DNA from: Candidatus Nitrotoga sp. SPKER
GTDB lineage: Bacteria; Pseudomonadota; Gammaproteobacteria; Burkholderiales; Gallionellaceae
Assembly (NCBI GenBank): GCA_003402285.1
Contig: QFXG01000016.1
Location: 62,001-126,000 of the forward strand
Reading direction: 5' to 3'
Length of the DNA stretch: 64,000 nt
Shown here: positions 57,034-64,000 of the stretch, piece after piece
How the letters are laid out: each line of letters opens with the position of its first letter
Numbering within the stretch: position 1 is the first letter of the stretch
Program-made: the position numbers and the translations under genes
The notes under the pieces: generated by a model
What the model saw: the letters and a program-made list of their open reading frames with translations, nothing else
What the model was told of the DNA's origin: nothing
The model's database searches: none

Positions 57034-57303
57034 ATGCGCATCACATTCGATGAAGCAAAAGACGCTCTGAATAAAAACAAGCATGGCTTGTCACTATCCG
57101 AAGCGGAAAAATTGGAATGGGATGACGCATTGGTATGGCATGACACCCGTCGCGATTATGGTGAAATCCGAATGATTGCATTGTGTGTGATTGGTGAACG
57201 GCTGTATTGCGTGGTTTATGTTGACCGTGAAGATACGCGCAGAATAATCAGCTTGCGCAAAGCGAATATTAGAGAGGTTACAAATTATGCAAATCAAAAC
57301 TAA
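57034..57303 (+). CDS. brnT: BrnT-type toxin
   Basis: An 89-residue RelE-like RNase toxin from ATG 57034. The family pattern is ITFDEAKDALNKNKHGLSLSEAEKL, VWHDTRRDYGEIR and RRIISLRKANIREVTNY. It overlaps brnA by 17 bases, as in other brnTA operons. It is intact, unlike the copy at 37008. In an integrated element this pair probably stabilises the element by post-segregational killing. Confidence 0.9.
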   Translation: MRITFDEAKDALNKNKHGLSLSEAEKLEWDDALVWHDTRRDYGEIRMIALCVIGERLYCVVYVDREDTRRIISLRKANIREVTNYANQN

Positions 57304-57568
57304 ATCAGGCCGGACACTGATATTGCCAACCCCGGAAGAAGATGCGCAGATTACCGCTGCCGCCATGACTGACCCCGACAATTTACCGCTGACTGATACC
57401 GAGTTAAAACAATTCAAACAAGGGCGCGGAAGGCCACCTGGAAGTGGGAAAAAAGAACAAGTAACGCTTCGTCTGGACACGGAAATTCTGGAGCAATTCC
57501 GGGCGACCGGTAACGGCTGGCAGACTCGCATAAATGAAGCATTACGCGATTGGGCAAAACATCACTGA
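57287..57568 (+). CDS. brnA: BrnA-type antitoxin
   Basis: A 93-residue antitoxin. The N-terminal region (ILPTPEEDAQITAAAMTDPD, PLTDTELKQF) is the toxin-binding part, and the C-terminal ribbon-helix-helix reads KEQVTLRLDTEILEQFRATG then WQTRINEALRDW. It overlaps brnT and should repress the pair. Confidence 0.9.
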   Translation: MQIKTKSGRTLILPTPEEDAQITAAAMTDPDNLPLTDTELKQFKQGRGRPPGSGKKEQVTLRLDTEILEQFRATGNGWQTRINEALRDWAKHH

Positions 57569-57592
57569 TAAGGAGCATGCAGGTAGTTAAAA

Positions 57593-57646
57593 GTATCACC
57601 GCCGCCTGACGGTATCAGGCAAAAGCGGCGGGTAAGATGCTGATAC
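57593..57646. other. Three-stem structured intergenic element
   Basis: Nested complementary segments are present. GTATCA (57593-57598) pairs with TGATAC (57641-57646), CCGCCGC (57599-57605) with GCGGCGG (57625-57631), and CTGA (57606-57609) with TCAG (57615-57618). The total is 17 bp of pairing in 54 bases, between brnA and the HEIGH gene. There is no T-run. It could be an RNA leader for the downstream gene, a processing site or a DNA-level site. Confidence 0.65.
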
Positions 57647-57694
57647 ATCAAACCCGCCTCACCACAATGCACGACCACTAAAAGGAATTGCACC

Positions 57695-58441
57695 ATGGCT
57701 AAGAAGCATTCTAACGATTTTTGCAACACAACTTTGCATATTACGCGCTTGCAATACCGCGCATTAGCTGAAATAACTAAAACATTCGGCATGGGCCTGA
57801 ACCTATCTACTGTTAAAAACATGGGGTGCTGGGGAGCATATTCACCTTGGGCGCTGCTAGTTTGCAAAGATACCAGCGAACCGGATACAAAGTGGAGCGA
57901 ACGAGCCTTGATTACGCTTGCTAGTTCGATTAACACTGGTAAGTTCCGTGCCGCTGGAGCCCAGCGCCCAGAGCTGAACTGGGCCGCGCTGAAAAATGAC
58001 GAAATTTATCCCTTCGTGGTATGGCATGAGATTGGCCATCGCATGGACAACTTCGATAGCTGGGGAATTATGGCCATAAAAGACTTGAAGGTACGCGATA
58101 AATGCCATCGTCAAATTAGGCTCGTAAATGAAGTACTGGCCGACCGCTATGCATGGGAACGCATCAGGCCAGGGGAGCCTATTCCGCTCAGCGATGCAAG
58201 CGTTATCTATACGGAAAAGACCGCTGAAGCAATGGGGTACCTGAACACCCATGCACCACGTATGAACGGGCGTAAGGTTCGACCACTGGAGCCAGGACAA
58301 TATAAAGACGTACCCGAATACATGCTAGCGACACCTAAGCGCGCCGCATTCATCGGGGCTAAGGTTAACAAACAATTGTTGCAAGAGCGTGTCTCCTACC
58401 ACCGAAAGCGTACCGAACAAGGGCGGCGACCGCTGTACTAA
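57695..58441 (+). CDS. HEIGH-motif putative zinc metallopeptidase-like protein
   Basis: A 248-residue protein with AAAGGAATT as ribosome binding site. Residues 111-115 are HEIGH, a HEXXH zinc site, preceded by hydrophobic YPFVVW. NEVLADRYAWE 30 residues later offers E146 or D150 as the third ligand, as in gluzincin- or ImmA-like peptidases. No signal peptide is visible, so it is probably cytoplasmic. ImmA-type peptidases cleave repressors of mobile elements, so a regulatory role in this element is a reasonable guess, but the family is not recognised. Confidence 0.65.
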   Translation: MAKKHSNDFCNTTLHITRLQYRALAEITKTFGMGLNLSTVKNMGCWGAYSPWALLVCKDTSEPDTKWSERALITLASSINTGKFRAAGAQRPELNWAALKNDEIYPFVVWHEIGHRMDNFDSWGIMAIKDLKVRDKCHRQIRLVNEVLADRYAWERIRPGEPIPLSDASVIYTEKTAEAMGYLNTHAPRMNGRKVRPLEPGQYKDVPEYMLATPKRAAFIGAKVNKQLLQERVSYHRKRTEQGRRPLY

Positions 58442-58574
58442 ATAAGCCGCCAGCACGCTAACCGCATAACGAGCTCGAAGCACCAGACTATCCCGACGGG
58501 GAGAAAAGCAGGAAACCTTCACCTGCCTGTTTGGTGCTCCTATTTTGAAGGCTGACACAAGAAGGGGTGGCGCA

Positions 58575-59738
58575 ATGGATTTCCGCACTTATCAACAAAT
58601 CCGTACTTACTGTTGCAACGACCTGCACGCCTATCTCGACTTGCCGGGCTATGACTCTATGCGCAAGTTTTGGGGAAAGTTAAACGGGCAAGTTGGTTTA
58701 ATTCAGCGTGAGCAACAACTCGCAGTCTCACTGCATCAATGTAGCGACTTGACGCCCCGCGAAAGAGCAGCCGCCGAGCTGCTTGCAGTCATATCAAATC
58801 ATCGGGCAATCGCATGGCAACGGGAGCCGGAACCACCCAATGGCAACAAACCCGCGCCACCACTTGAAAAGATAGACGTAGATGCGCTGGCGAATCAGAC
58901 TCGCGATGCAGTAAGAAGGTATGCCGCCTTCCTGCCGGAACCCGAACGCGATGTGCTGCTTGCCGATTGCGAGGTGACTCTTGAAGCCGCGCCCCATGTC
59001 ACAACCGTAAGGGAAGAAGCCTCGAAAAAAACTGAGGGTGATATAAAAAACCCTTACACTTTTGAATTAATGCAATTGCGGGATAAGGCAATCGATTATT
59101 TACCAGCTGCACAGAATACCCGCGACCGATGCAAGAAATTAAGGACAACCCCAATGGATTATGCACGCTCTCTATGGGCAACATCACGTTTGATTCGTAG
59201 TGATGCCACTCTCACCGCTGTAGAGCGTGCGGCCGCCGAACTATTAAAGGCCGTATGTATGTGGCAAGCTTATGACCCGAGCGACCCAAAATTAGCGGGA
59301 ATTAACCCATTCGACCACCGAGAAGCATCCATGCGCGAAATTATGGACGCTGCAAAAACACTGGCCTATGTGACAGGTCAGAAAATACAGTTTGATGACA
59401 CCCTACTGTGCATAACACCTACAGATGCGCCCACCGCCGTGAAGATGGAAGCCGTGCCAGTCACAAACCCAAGCGGTGGTGATATAGAACAAACGCTGAT
59501 TGATGAAAAGATTAGGACAAACAAAAAGATTTGGGACGATTCAAAACTGAAAGCATTATGGGAAGAAAGCATCCTACCTGGCGTAACGAATAAAAGCCTA
59601 GCAAAAAAGCACGGCGTATCACGTCAACGCATCGCTGCTCTGATAAAAACAGCAAAAAATAAATTAAGCACTAAAAATTCCTGGCAAAATTCACAGCACC
59701 CACCACAAATTCGAGTCATAAAGGGCAAGAAATACTGA
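58575..59738 (+). CDS. Hypothetical protein with internal duplication and C-terminal HTH
   Basis: A 387-residue protein; the start at ATG 58575 is preceded by AAGGGGTGG. Two similar segments, DLTPRERAAAELLAVI (about 58-73) and TLTAVERAAAELLKAV (about 211-226), indicate an internal duplication of a helical domain. The C-terminus contains a helix-turn-helix-like stretch (VTNKSLAKKHGVSRQRIAAL, about 344-363). It is likely DNA-binding. It follows the HEIGH gene by 133 bases in the same direction. I do not recognise the family; a role in replication or control of the element is inference. Confidence 0.6.
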   Translation: MDFRTYQQIRTYCCNDLHAYLDLPGYDSMRKFWGKLNGQVGLIQREQQLAVSLHQCSDLTPRERAAAELLAVISNHRAIAWQREPEPPNGNKPAPPLEKIDVDALANQTRDAVRRYAAFLPEPERDVLLADCEVTLEAAPHVTTVREEASKKTEGDIKNPYTFELMQLRDKAIDYLPAAQNTRDRCKKLRTTPMDYARSLWATSRLIRSDATLTAVERAAAELLKAVCMWQAYDPSDPKLAGINPFDHREASMREIMDAAKTLAYVTGQKIQFDDTLLCITPTDAPTAVKMEAVPVTNPSGGDIEQTLIDEKIRTNKKIWDDSKLKALWEESILPGVTNKSLAKKHGVSRQRIAALIKTAKNKLSTKNSWQNSQHPPQIRVIKGKKY

Positions 59739-59744
59739 AACCCT

Positions 59745-59830
59745 ATTGCGTTGCGCTATTGCGCTATCGCCCCTAAATCCTAAGCCCCGCATGGGGTGCG
59801 CCATTGCATTGCCGTTGCGCAATAGTTGCA
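59745..59830. repeat. Short repeats upstream of the excisionase-like gene
   Basis: The stretch contains several near-copies of TTGCGCTAT and ATTGC(G), including GCGCTATTGCGCTAT, and a further TTGCGCAATAG that is partly inverted. It lies directly before the small HTH gene at 59886. Repeats in such a position can be operators or origin iterons; nothing proves either. Confidence 0.4.
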
Positions 59831-59885
59831 CTGTATTAAATGCGAACCATCTTCAACACGCAGCAATGCGGAAAGGTGGTTCAAC

Positions 59886-60104
59886 ATGCAAACAGTCACA
59901 CATCAAAACTTCACACCAATTGAGCAGGAAACACGAAGCCACGTAGAAACTGCGTGCATGTGCTTCCACCTCAACCGAAAACCGCAAACCGGTAGAGCTT
60001 GGGCGTGCCTAGAAAACGGCCCCCTTCGCCCTATTCGAATTCATGGCCGCCTTTTTTGGCCGGTAGCAGATATCCGCAAGCTGCTAAATGGGGAGGCCAT
60101 ATAA
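59886..60104 (+). CDS. Excisionase/AlpA-like small DNA-binding protein
   Basis: A 72-residue protein starting at ATG 59886 with AAAGGTGG upstream. The pattern CFHLNRKPQTGRAWACLENG, then LRPIRIHGRLFWPVADIRKLL, is that of small winged-helix regulators carried by betaproteobacterial integrated elements. It probably controls excision or the downstream operon. Its TAA is directly followed by the next ATG. Confidence 0.7.
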   Translation: MQTVTHQNFTPIEQETRSHVETACMCFHLNRKPQTGRAWACLENGPLRPIRIHGRLFWPVADIRKLLNGEAI

Positions 60105-60452
60105 ATGAAAACTCCCCCATTATTTACAGAATTGAGCCTTGCTAACAAAAGCGATACTGCACCATCAAAGACTGCAAGCAAATTCAGCGGAACTAATAAC
60201 CCACGACACTTGCGTGTTATTGCGGCCTTGATGACGCGTTCCCAAAAACGTGAACACATAGACCGGATTGCAGGTGCAAGCAACGGGCCGGAACTGATTG
60301 CCGAATTGCGCCGCCGTGGTTTGGATGCACCATGCAGCCGTGTGCCTGCAATAGACCGTGACGGGTACCCTGTCCGATTTGGTGTTTATGATTTTACCGA
60401 TGGAGACCGGCGTAAGGTTCACGCATGGTTACGCCAGCGAGGTGCCGCATGA
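60105..60452 (+). CDS. Small element-associated protein
   Basis: A 115-residue protein. The N-terminus is polar and the middle helical (VIAALMTRSQKREHIDRIAG, then PELIAELRRRGLDAPC). The C-terminus is DRDGYPVRFGVYDFTDGDRR, then a helical end. The middle resembles a winged-helix segment seen in helix-turn-helix proteins of phage islands. It starts immediately after the previous stop and overlaps the next gene by ATGA, so it is part of a tight operon. Confidence 0.65.
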   Translation: MKTPPLFTELSLANKSDTAPSKTASKFSGTNNPRHLRVIAALMTRSQKREHIDRIAGASNGPELIAELRRRGLDAPCSRVPAIDRDGYPVRFGVYDFTDGDRRKVHAWLRQRGAA

Positions 60453-61057
60453 AATCCAAAACATCCAAAAAGCATCCTTTCGCTGCAATCGAGCATCGAG
60501 TGATAGATAGCCCTGCCTATGCTGACTTGTCATTCTCTGCACGTTCCTTGCTGGTGCAGATTACACGTCAACTGACCGTGCCAAACAATAACGGTCACTT
60601 ACAAGCCACGTTCGCTTACATGAAGCTGTTCGGGTTTAGCGTTAACACTCTGAGCCGCGCTACCAACGAGCTAATAACACACGGCTTCATCTACAAAACT
60701 AAAAGCGGCGGTTTTCATCAAGGGGCGGCCCAATTCACGGTTACTTGGCTATCTGTCACAAATACCCAGGGCATTTTTATGCAAGGTTTTAAGATTTGCG
60801 CTTGGCGTGATTGGCAGCAAGAACAAAAAAAATCCCGCCCCCCAAAAGTGAGGGCGCACAGCCTCAAAAATGGTGAGCTGACACAGGCCACAACCTCCAA
60901 AAGTGAGGCTATACCGCACCCCAAAAGTGAACATATTGAATTAATACCAATATACACCCATTCAGCACACAGAGAATCAGCAAGAACAACAGCAAGTATT
61001 CATCGGCTGCCTCATGTTGCTCGTGGCCGAATGCAGCCCATTAGAAATTACGCTTGA
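60449..61057 (+). CDS. Winged-helix replication/regulatory-type protein
   Basis: A 202-residue protein starting at ATG 60449 inside the previous stop. Residues about 10-95 look like a winged helix of phage replication proteins: YADLSFSARSLLVQITRQ, HLQATFAYMKLFGFSVNTLS and RATNELITHGFIYKTKSGG. The C-terminal half is basic, proline-rich and probably disordered. It may initiate or load replication of the element, but the family is not certain. Confidence 0.6.
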   Translation: MKSKTSKKHPFAAIEHRVIDSPAYADLSFSARSLLVQITRQLTVPNNNGHLQATFAYMKLFGFSVNTLSRATNELITHGFIYKTKSGGFHQGAAQFTVTWLSVTNTQGIFMQGFKICAWRDWQQEQKKSRPPKVRAHSLKNGELTQATTSKSEAIPHPKSEHIELIPIYTHSAHRESARTTASIHRLPHVARGRMQPIRNYA

Positions 61058-61068
61058 AAGGGAAAAAC

Positions 61069-61587
61069 ATGAATCAACAATTCTACGACCTGAACATTGA
61101 AACTTTGGATGATGGCACTATCCGACTAAAGCAACGCGACTATTGCGGCGAACCCGCAATTCTTGACCTACACCCAGCACAGCTTGCCTATATCGCTGAC
61201 AGCCTATCTGCAAACGCACCTGAACACGTCCAGACGCAACCGAACTGGGCAATGGAAAGAATCGCCACTCTTGAGCGCCGTTTGCTGTGGGTACGTGACC
61301 GCTTTGAAGAATGCCATGAAGCCCTGCCGCCAGATATGTATGAACGATGTGGCGATGCTTTCGAATTTGCTGCATGGCTGACGGCGAGCAAAACCGTATC
61401 CAGTGAGTTTTGCACTGACTTCCCCGATGCTTCAAGCAATGCGTCGAGCAATGCTACTGCAAGCCCTCTGAAAGCGTCTTTGCTGCCCTTGGATGATGGA
61501 TACCTGCCGAGTGGAGTTAAAAGCGATAGCGCACATCCTGAGCAGGTGGCTAATATCCACAATGGCGAATTGTTTTCTAAGACTTGA
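61069..61587 (+). CDS. Hypothetical protein of the tRNA-Thr element
   Basis: A 172-residue protein from ATG 61069, with GAAAGGG upstream. The N-terminal ~105 residues are well ordered (YDLNIETLDDGTIRLKQRDY, then LDLHPAQLAYIADSL and a helical WVRDRFEECHEALP region). The rest is Ser/Ala/Asn-rich. I recognise no domain. Confidence 0.6.
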   Translation: MNQQFYDLNIETLDDGTIRLKQRDYCGEPAILDLHPAQLAYIADSLSANAPEHVQTQPNWAMERIATLERRLLWVRDRFEECHEALPPDMYERCGDAFEFAAWLTASKTVSSEFCTDFPDASSNASSNATASPLKASLLPLDDGYLPSGVKSDSAHPEQVANIHNGELFSKT

Positions 61588-61641
61588 TAAAACAGAAAAA
61601 ATACCAGATGGCAGCCCAATATTTAAAATGAAAGATGAAGC

Positions 61642-62247
61642 ATGAAGACAGTTAAGCCTGCTTATACAAAAAACGAAAAGGTAAACCTTAAAGACACAAT
61701 CCAGGCGAAAACACTAATAAGCAAATTGAAGAAAATTGATAAAGATGTCCTCGCAATTCGTAAGGAGCCAGGTGAAGATTTACAAGCCGCCATAGTAAGA
61801 GCTCATTTACATCCGGTTACCAATGCCGCTTGGACTGCCACTAAATTTCAACAGTCGCTGGCTGATTCCGGCATGGTTCCATTGGTTGCCGAGTTGAGCA
61901 AACATGTCGAGGCTGTCAAAATAGGCAATATGAACAGGCCTGAAACAATGCTTTTAGCCCAAGCTCATACACTTGATGTGATTTTCAATTCATTAGCGCA
62001 GAGAGCGGGGGTAAATATCGAGAGTAATCGTGACGCAGCTGAGAAATATCTTCGCATGGCACTGAAAGCACAAGCGCAATGCCGCACGACATTAGAAACA
62101 CTTGCAGAAATCAAAGCACCCAAGTCTGCTACATTCATCAAACAGACCAACATAGCGGAACAGCAGCAAGTAAATAATGGCGATGTTAGAAATGGCAATA
62201 CGAATCCCGCGCACGAGAAAAAACTTAATCCCTCAAACGAACTATAA
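61642..62247 (+). CDS. Hypothetical helical protein of the tRNA-Thr element
   Basis: A 201-residue protein, strongly helical and charged, with no signal peptide. A central block (PLVAELSKHVEAVKIGNMNR, ETMLLAQAHTLDVIFNSLAQ, AEKYLRMALKAQAQCRTTLE) resembles conserved hypothetical proteins of betaproteobacterial prophage islands. It is followed within 13 bases by the next small gene, an association that I recall from such islands. The function is unknown. Confidence 0.6.
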   Translation: MKTVKPAYTKNEKVNLKDTIQAKTLISKLKKIDKDVLAIRKEPGEDLQAAIVRAHLHPVTNAAWTATKFQQSLADSGMVPLVAELSKHVEAVKIGNMNRPETMLLAQAHTLDVIFNSLAQRAGVNIESNRDAAEKYLRMALKAQAQCRTTLETLAEIKAPKSATFIKQTNIAEQQQVNNGDVRNGNTNPAHEKKLNPSNEL

Positions 62248-62260
62248 ACGGAGACTTTAG

Positions 62261-62485
62261 ATGCGACATTGGACACCAGAGGAACGGGCACGGCAGTCAA
62301 TGCAGATTCGCAAGTGGAGACCATGGGAACTGGCAACTGGGCCGAGGACAACCGAAGGCAAGGCTCACAGCAGTCAAAATGCATTTATCCACGGTGCGTA
62401 TTCACAGGAGGGAAAAGATGAAACCCGGCGGGTAACCAACTTGATTCGAGAGTGTAAGGCATTGTTATTTGGTTATGGCAGGTGA
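62261..62485 (+). CDS. Small conserved element protein
   Basis: A 74-residue basic protein: HWTPEERARQSMQIRKWRPW, ATGPRTTEGKAHSSQNAF, IHGAYSQEGK. The TGPRTxEGKAxSSxNA motif is typical of short proteins carried by prophages and genomic islands, with possible DNA binding. Function unknown. Confidence 0.65.
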   Translation: MRHWTPEERARQSMQIRKWRPWELATGPRTTEGKAHSSQNAFIHGAYSQEGKDETRRVTNLIRECKALLFGYGR

Positions 62486-62829
62486 ATGGGGGGCAGGTTA
62501 AATCTCTAAAGCTTCATCTGCTCTAGACCGCATGTCTTCCCACGCGCAGATTTTTTCCCCATTTCAAAAATGGTTTTCAGCAAATGGCAGTAATCGAAAT
62601 CGGCTACGAACCGCTAATAGCGGGAGGGTTGCAGCCCATTTGATGAAAAAACAATCAAATGATTTCAAATCAATCAACGCCGCCGCGCCCATCCCAGCTC
62701 CGGCACAAACACCGCAGCTAAATGTCCTGAGGCGAACAGCCTAAGGCATAGATATTAAAGTCCGTAAACTGACCGTATTGAAAAAATGTGGTTACGGATT
62801 GGTTACAGACTTAAAAACTTTCCAAGAAT
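62486..62829. other. Right end of the tRNA-Thr element, no clear gene
   Basis: The frame at 62532-62744 gives a low-complexity Ser/Asn/Pro-rich peptide without a ribosome binding site. I treat it as non-coding. GGTTACGGATTGGTTACAGAC at 62791-62811 has a partial counterpart before the integrase (TGGTTACAAAATGGTTACAA at 55563-55582). That is consistent with integrase arm-type sites near both att sites. Confidence 0.4.
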
Positions 62830-62910
62830 AAAAAAGGCCTGCACCGCTGCAAGCCTTATGGATACTGGTGCCGCTTGTCGGATTCGAACTGACGACCTAC
62901 CGCTTACAAG
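62830..62910. repeat. attR: 81-bp direct repeat inside intact tRNA-Thr
   Basis: This is the intact-tRNA copy of the repeat at 55353-55433. It covers the terminator hairpin (62834-62857) and tRNA-Thr from the CCA end to the anticodon. Recombination between the two copies would excise a circle of about 7.5 kb and leave one functional tRNA-Thr. Confidence 0.93.
62834..62857 (-). terminator. Rho-independent terminator of the tRNA-Thr transcript
   Basis: A 10-bp stem with one G-U pair and a 4-base loop is followed on the minus strand by TTTTTT. It lies 9 bases after the tRNA CCA end and is part of the duplicated att sequence. Confidence 0.88.
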
Positions 62911-62941
62911 GCGGTTGCTCTACCAACTGAGCTAAAGCGGC
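62866..62941 (-). tRNA. tRNA-Thr (TGT)
   Basis: The minus strand gives a 76-base cloverleaf: acceptor GCCGCTT with AAGCGGC, anticodon loop CTTGTAA (anticodon TGT), T-loop GTTCGAATCC and an encoded CCA. It hosts the att site of the adjacent integrated element and is reconstituted by it. Confidence 0.96.
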
Positions 62942-63000
62942 GATATAACTATTGATGTGTCATTCATATATTCTGATTCAACTGAACCACACACTGAAAC

Positions 63001-63076
63001 TGGTAGGTCGTGCCAGATTCGAACTGGCGACCAACGGATTAAAAGTCCGCTGCTCTACCGGCTGAGCTAACGACCC
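63001..63076 (-). tRNA. tRNA-Lys (TTT)
   Basis: A 76-base minus-strand cloverleaf with acceptor GGGTCGT, anticodon loop CTTTTAA (anticodon TTT), T-loop GTTCGAATCT and encoded CCA. It lies 59 bases upstream of tRNA-Thr and is probably co-transcribed with it. Confidence 0.96.
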
Positions 63077-63138
63077 ATATCCCTAAAGAAGGGCGCATTA
63101 TACGGACTTTACCTGCCCTGTCAACGCGGCGGGATGTA

Positions 63139-63816
63139 TCATCCTGCAATGTGATAGCGCGTCGGATCAACTATTCCAGCGGTCTTAAAACCGGCTCGGC
63201 GTAATTGGCAAGAATCACACAAAGCACATGCACGACCATCCGAATCTGCTTGGTAGCACGACACTGTCAGGCTGTAATCCACACCAAGTTCCATACCTAG
63301 TTTGACTATGTCAGCCTTGGACAAACGTAATAAAGGCGCATGCAATGTCAAATATTTGCCCTCTACCGCTGCCTTGGTGGCGAGATTGGCCATGCTTTCG
63401 AAGGCTGCTATATATTCTGGACGACAGTCAGGATAGCCGGAAAAGTCAACTGCATTCACCCCAATAAATATGTCCTGCACTTGCAATACTTCCGCCCAAG
63501 CCAAAGCGAGTGACAACATGATGGTGTTGCGCGCTGGTACATAGGTCAGCGGAATGCCTGATGTTGCCTGTTCCGGCACTGCAATACGCTTATCCGTCAA
63601 AGCAGAGCCACCAAATCCGGTCAGATCTACACTAACAACTCGCTGCTCAATCGCACCCAGTGCCTGTGCTACACGCTCTGCTGCAGCAAGTTCGGCATAA
63701 TGGCGCTGCCCATAGTCCACACTCAAAGTATAACAAATATAGCCCTGCCGTTTCGCCATGGCCATCACGGTGGCTGAATCCAAGCCGCCTGACAATAACA
63801 CTACGGCTTTCTTCAT
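63139..63816 (-). CDS. queC: 7-cyano-7-deazaguanine synthase
   Basis: QueC converts 7-carboxy-7-deazaguanine to preQ0 on the queuosine pathway, using ATP and ammonia. The PP-loop is [16 protein letters not shown]. Zinc Cys residues are in [20 protein letters not shown]. From ATG 63816 it has 225 residues. The start overlaps the queE stop by ATGA. Confidence 0.96.
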   Translation of the reverse strand: MKKAVVLLSGGLDSATVMAMAKRQGYICYTLSVDYGQRHYAELAAAERVAQALGAIEQRVVSVDLTGFGGSALTDKRIAVPEQATSGIPLTYVPARNTIMLSLALAWAEVLQVQDIFIGVNAVDFSGYPDCRPEYIAAFESMANLATKAAVEGKYLTLHAPLLRLSKADIVKLGMELGVDYSLTVSCYQADSDGRACALCDSCQLRRAGFKTAGIVDPTRYHIAG

Positions 63817-64000
63817 GTTCCCTGCTGACCGCCCCACAATAACTTGTGCAATTGTACTTGCAGCCGCACTGGCAAACTATCGCGTAGAATCCAATCGGCC
63901 AGAGCTGTAGGTGACAATTGGTCTTGTGCGGGCGAAAATAATACGGTGCATTTGCCAGATAGATCATGTTCTCGCAACACCTGCCTGGCCCATATGTAAT
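63813..64000 (-). CDS. queE: 7-carboxy-7-deazaguanine synthase, 3' part only
   Basis: The minus-strand frame entering from the window edge ends at a TGA overlapping queC. Its last residues are [20 protein letters not shown] then KLLWGG, the C-terminus of the radical-SAM enzyme QueE (LPVRxQVQLHKxxWG). The radical SAM CxxxCxxC motif lies outside the window. queE-queC form one operon. Confidence 0.9.
   Translation of the reverse strand, partial: YIWARQVLREHDLSGKCTVLFSPAQDQLSPTALADWILRDSLPVRLQVQLHKLLWGGQQGT

Noticed and set aside
62532-62744. 70-residue plus-strand frame near attR
   Set aside because: Low complexity and without a ribosome binding site; reported only as intergenic.
1-64000. CRISPR arrays and rRNA genes
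   Set aside because: No regularly spaced repeats with spacers and no rRNA-like sequence were seen anywhere in the window.

Overview
The window looks like chromosome from a betaproteobacterium, most likely order Nitrosomonadales (Gallionellaceae- or Nitrosomonadaceae-like). This is an inference from conserved gene order: rplM-rpsI-argC, purF-cvpA-dedD-folC, ilvE with a zf-CHCC gene, and gloB/methyltransferase/rnhA/dnaQ. No rRNA or other species marker is present. Housekeeping blocks alternate with three accessory regions.

Layout. Positions 1-7850 form an AT-rich, gene-poor accessory region. It holds a secreted polyphenol-oxidase-like tyrosinase and two lipoproteins, bracketed by two inverted copies of an IS481-family end, plus truncated and frameshifted remnants including an amidohydrolase pseudogene. 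Positions 7850-12620 carry a P4-like mobile element: a DUF927 ATPase, an AlpA-type regulator, an unknown gene and a tyrosine integrase beside the 3' end of tRNA-Ser(GGA). Positions 12796-36760 are mostly core genes: gloB, rnhA, dnaQ, a phosphomannomutase, ilvE, argC, rpsI, rplM, purF, cvpA, dedD, folC, selO, a P-type ATPase, comEC and an Hsp70-like gene.

Positions 36800-44160 are a second accessory patch. It has a duplicated tail of the Hsp70-like gene, a frameshifted brnT with an intact brnA, and a two-gene nuclease plus Ski2-like helicase operon that resembles the Hachiman (HamAB) anti-phage system. A double-cupin gene broken by one stop codon, sdaA and a pstB remnant follow. Core genes return from 44220 to 50870: an AraC/GyrI regulator, alr, lplT, a family-4 uracil-DNA glycosylase, rimI, tsaB, ispF and ispD.

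Positions 50900-55350 contain small accessory genes and several decayed ones: an EF-hand protein, a DUF2283 protein, an orphan HicB, a DUF2158-like pseudogene and an IS481-family pseudogene. Positions 55353-62910 are a 7.5-kb integrated element bounded by 81-bp direct repeats (79/81 identical) made from the 3' half of tRNA-Thr(TGT) and its terminator. It carries an integrase, an intact brnT-brnA pair, an HEIGH-motif protein, a duplicated-domain HTH protein and replication/regulatory-type small genes. tRNA-Thr, tRNA-Lys, queC and the 3' end of queE close the window.

The best candidates for a biological system are the Hachiman-like operon (37588-41528), the IS-bracketed tyrosinase/lipoprotein cluster, and the tRNA-Thr element with its uncharacterised genes and a multi-stem structured intergenic element at 57593-57646.
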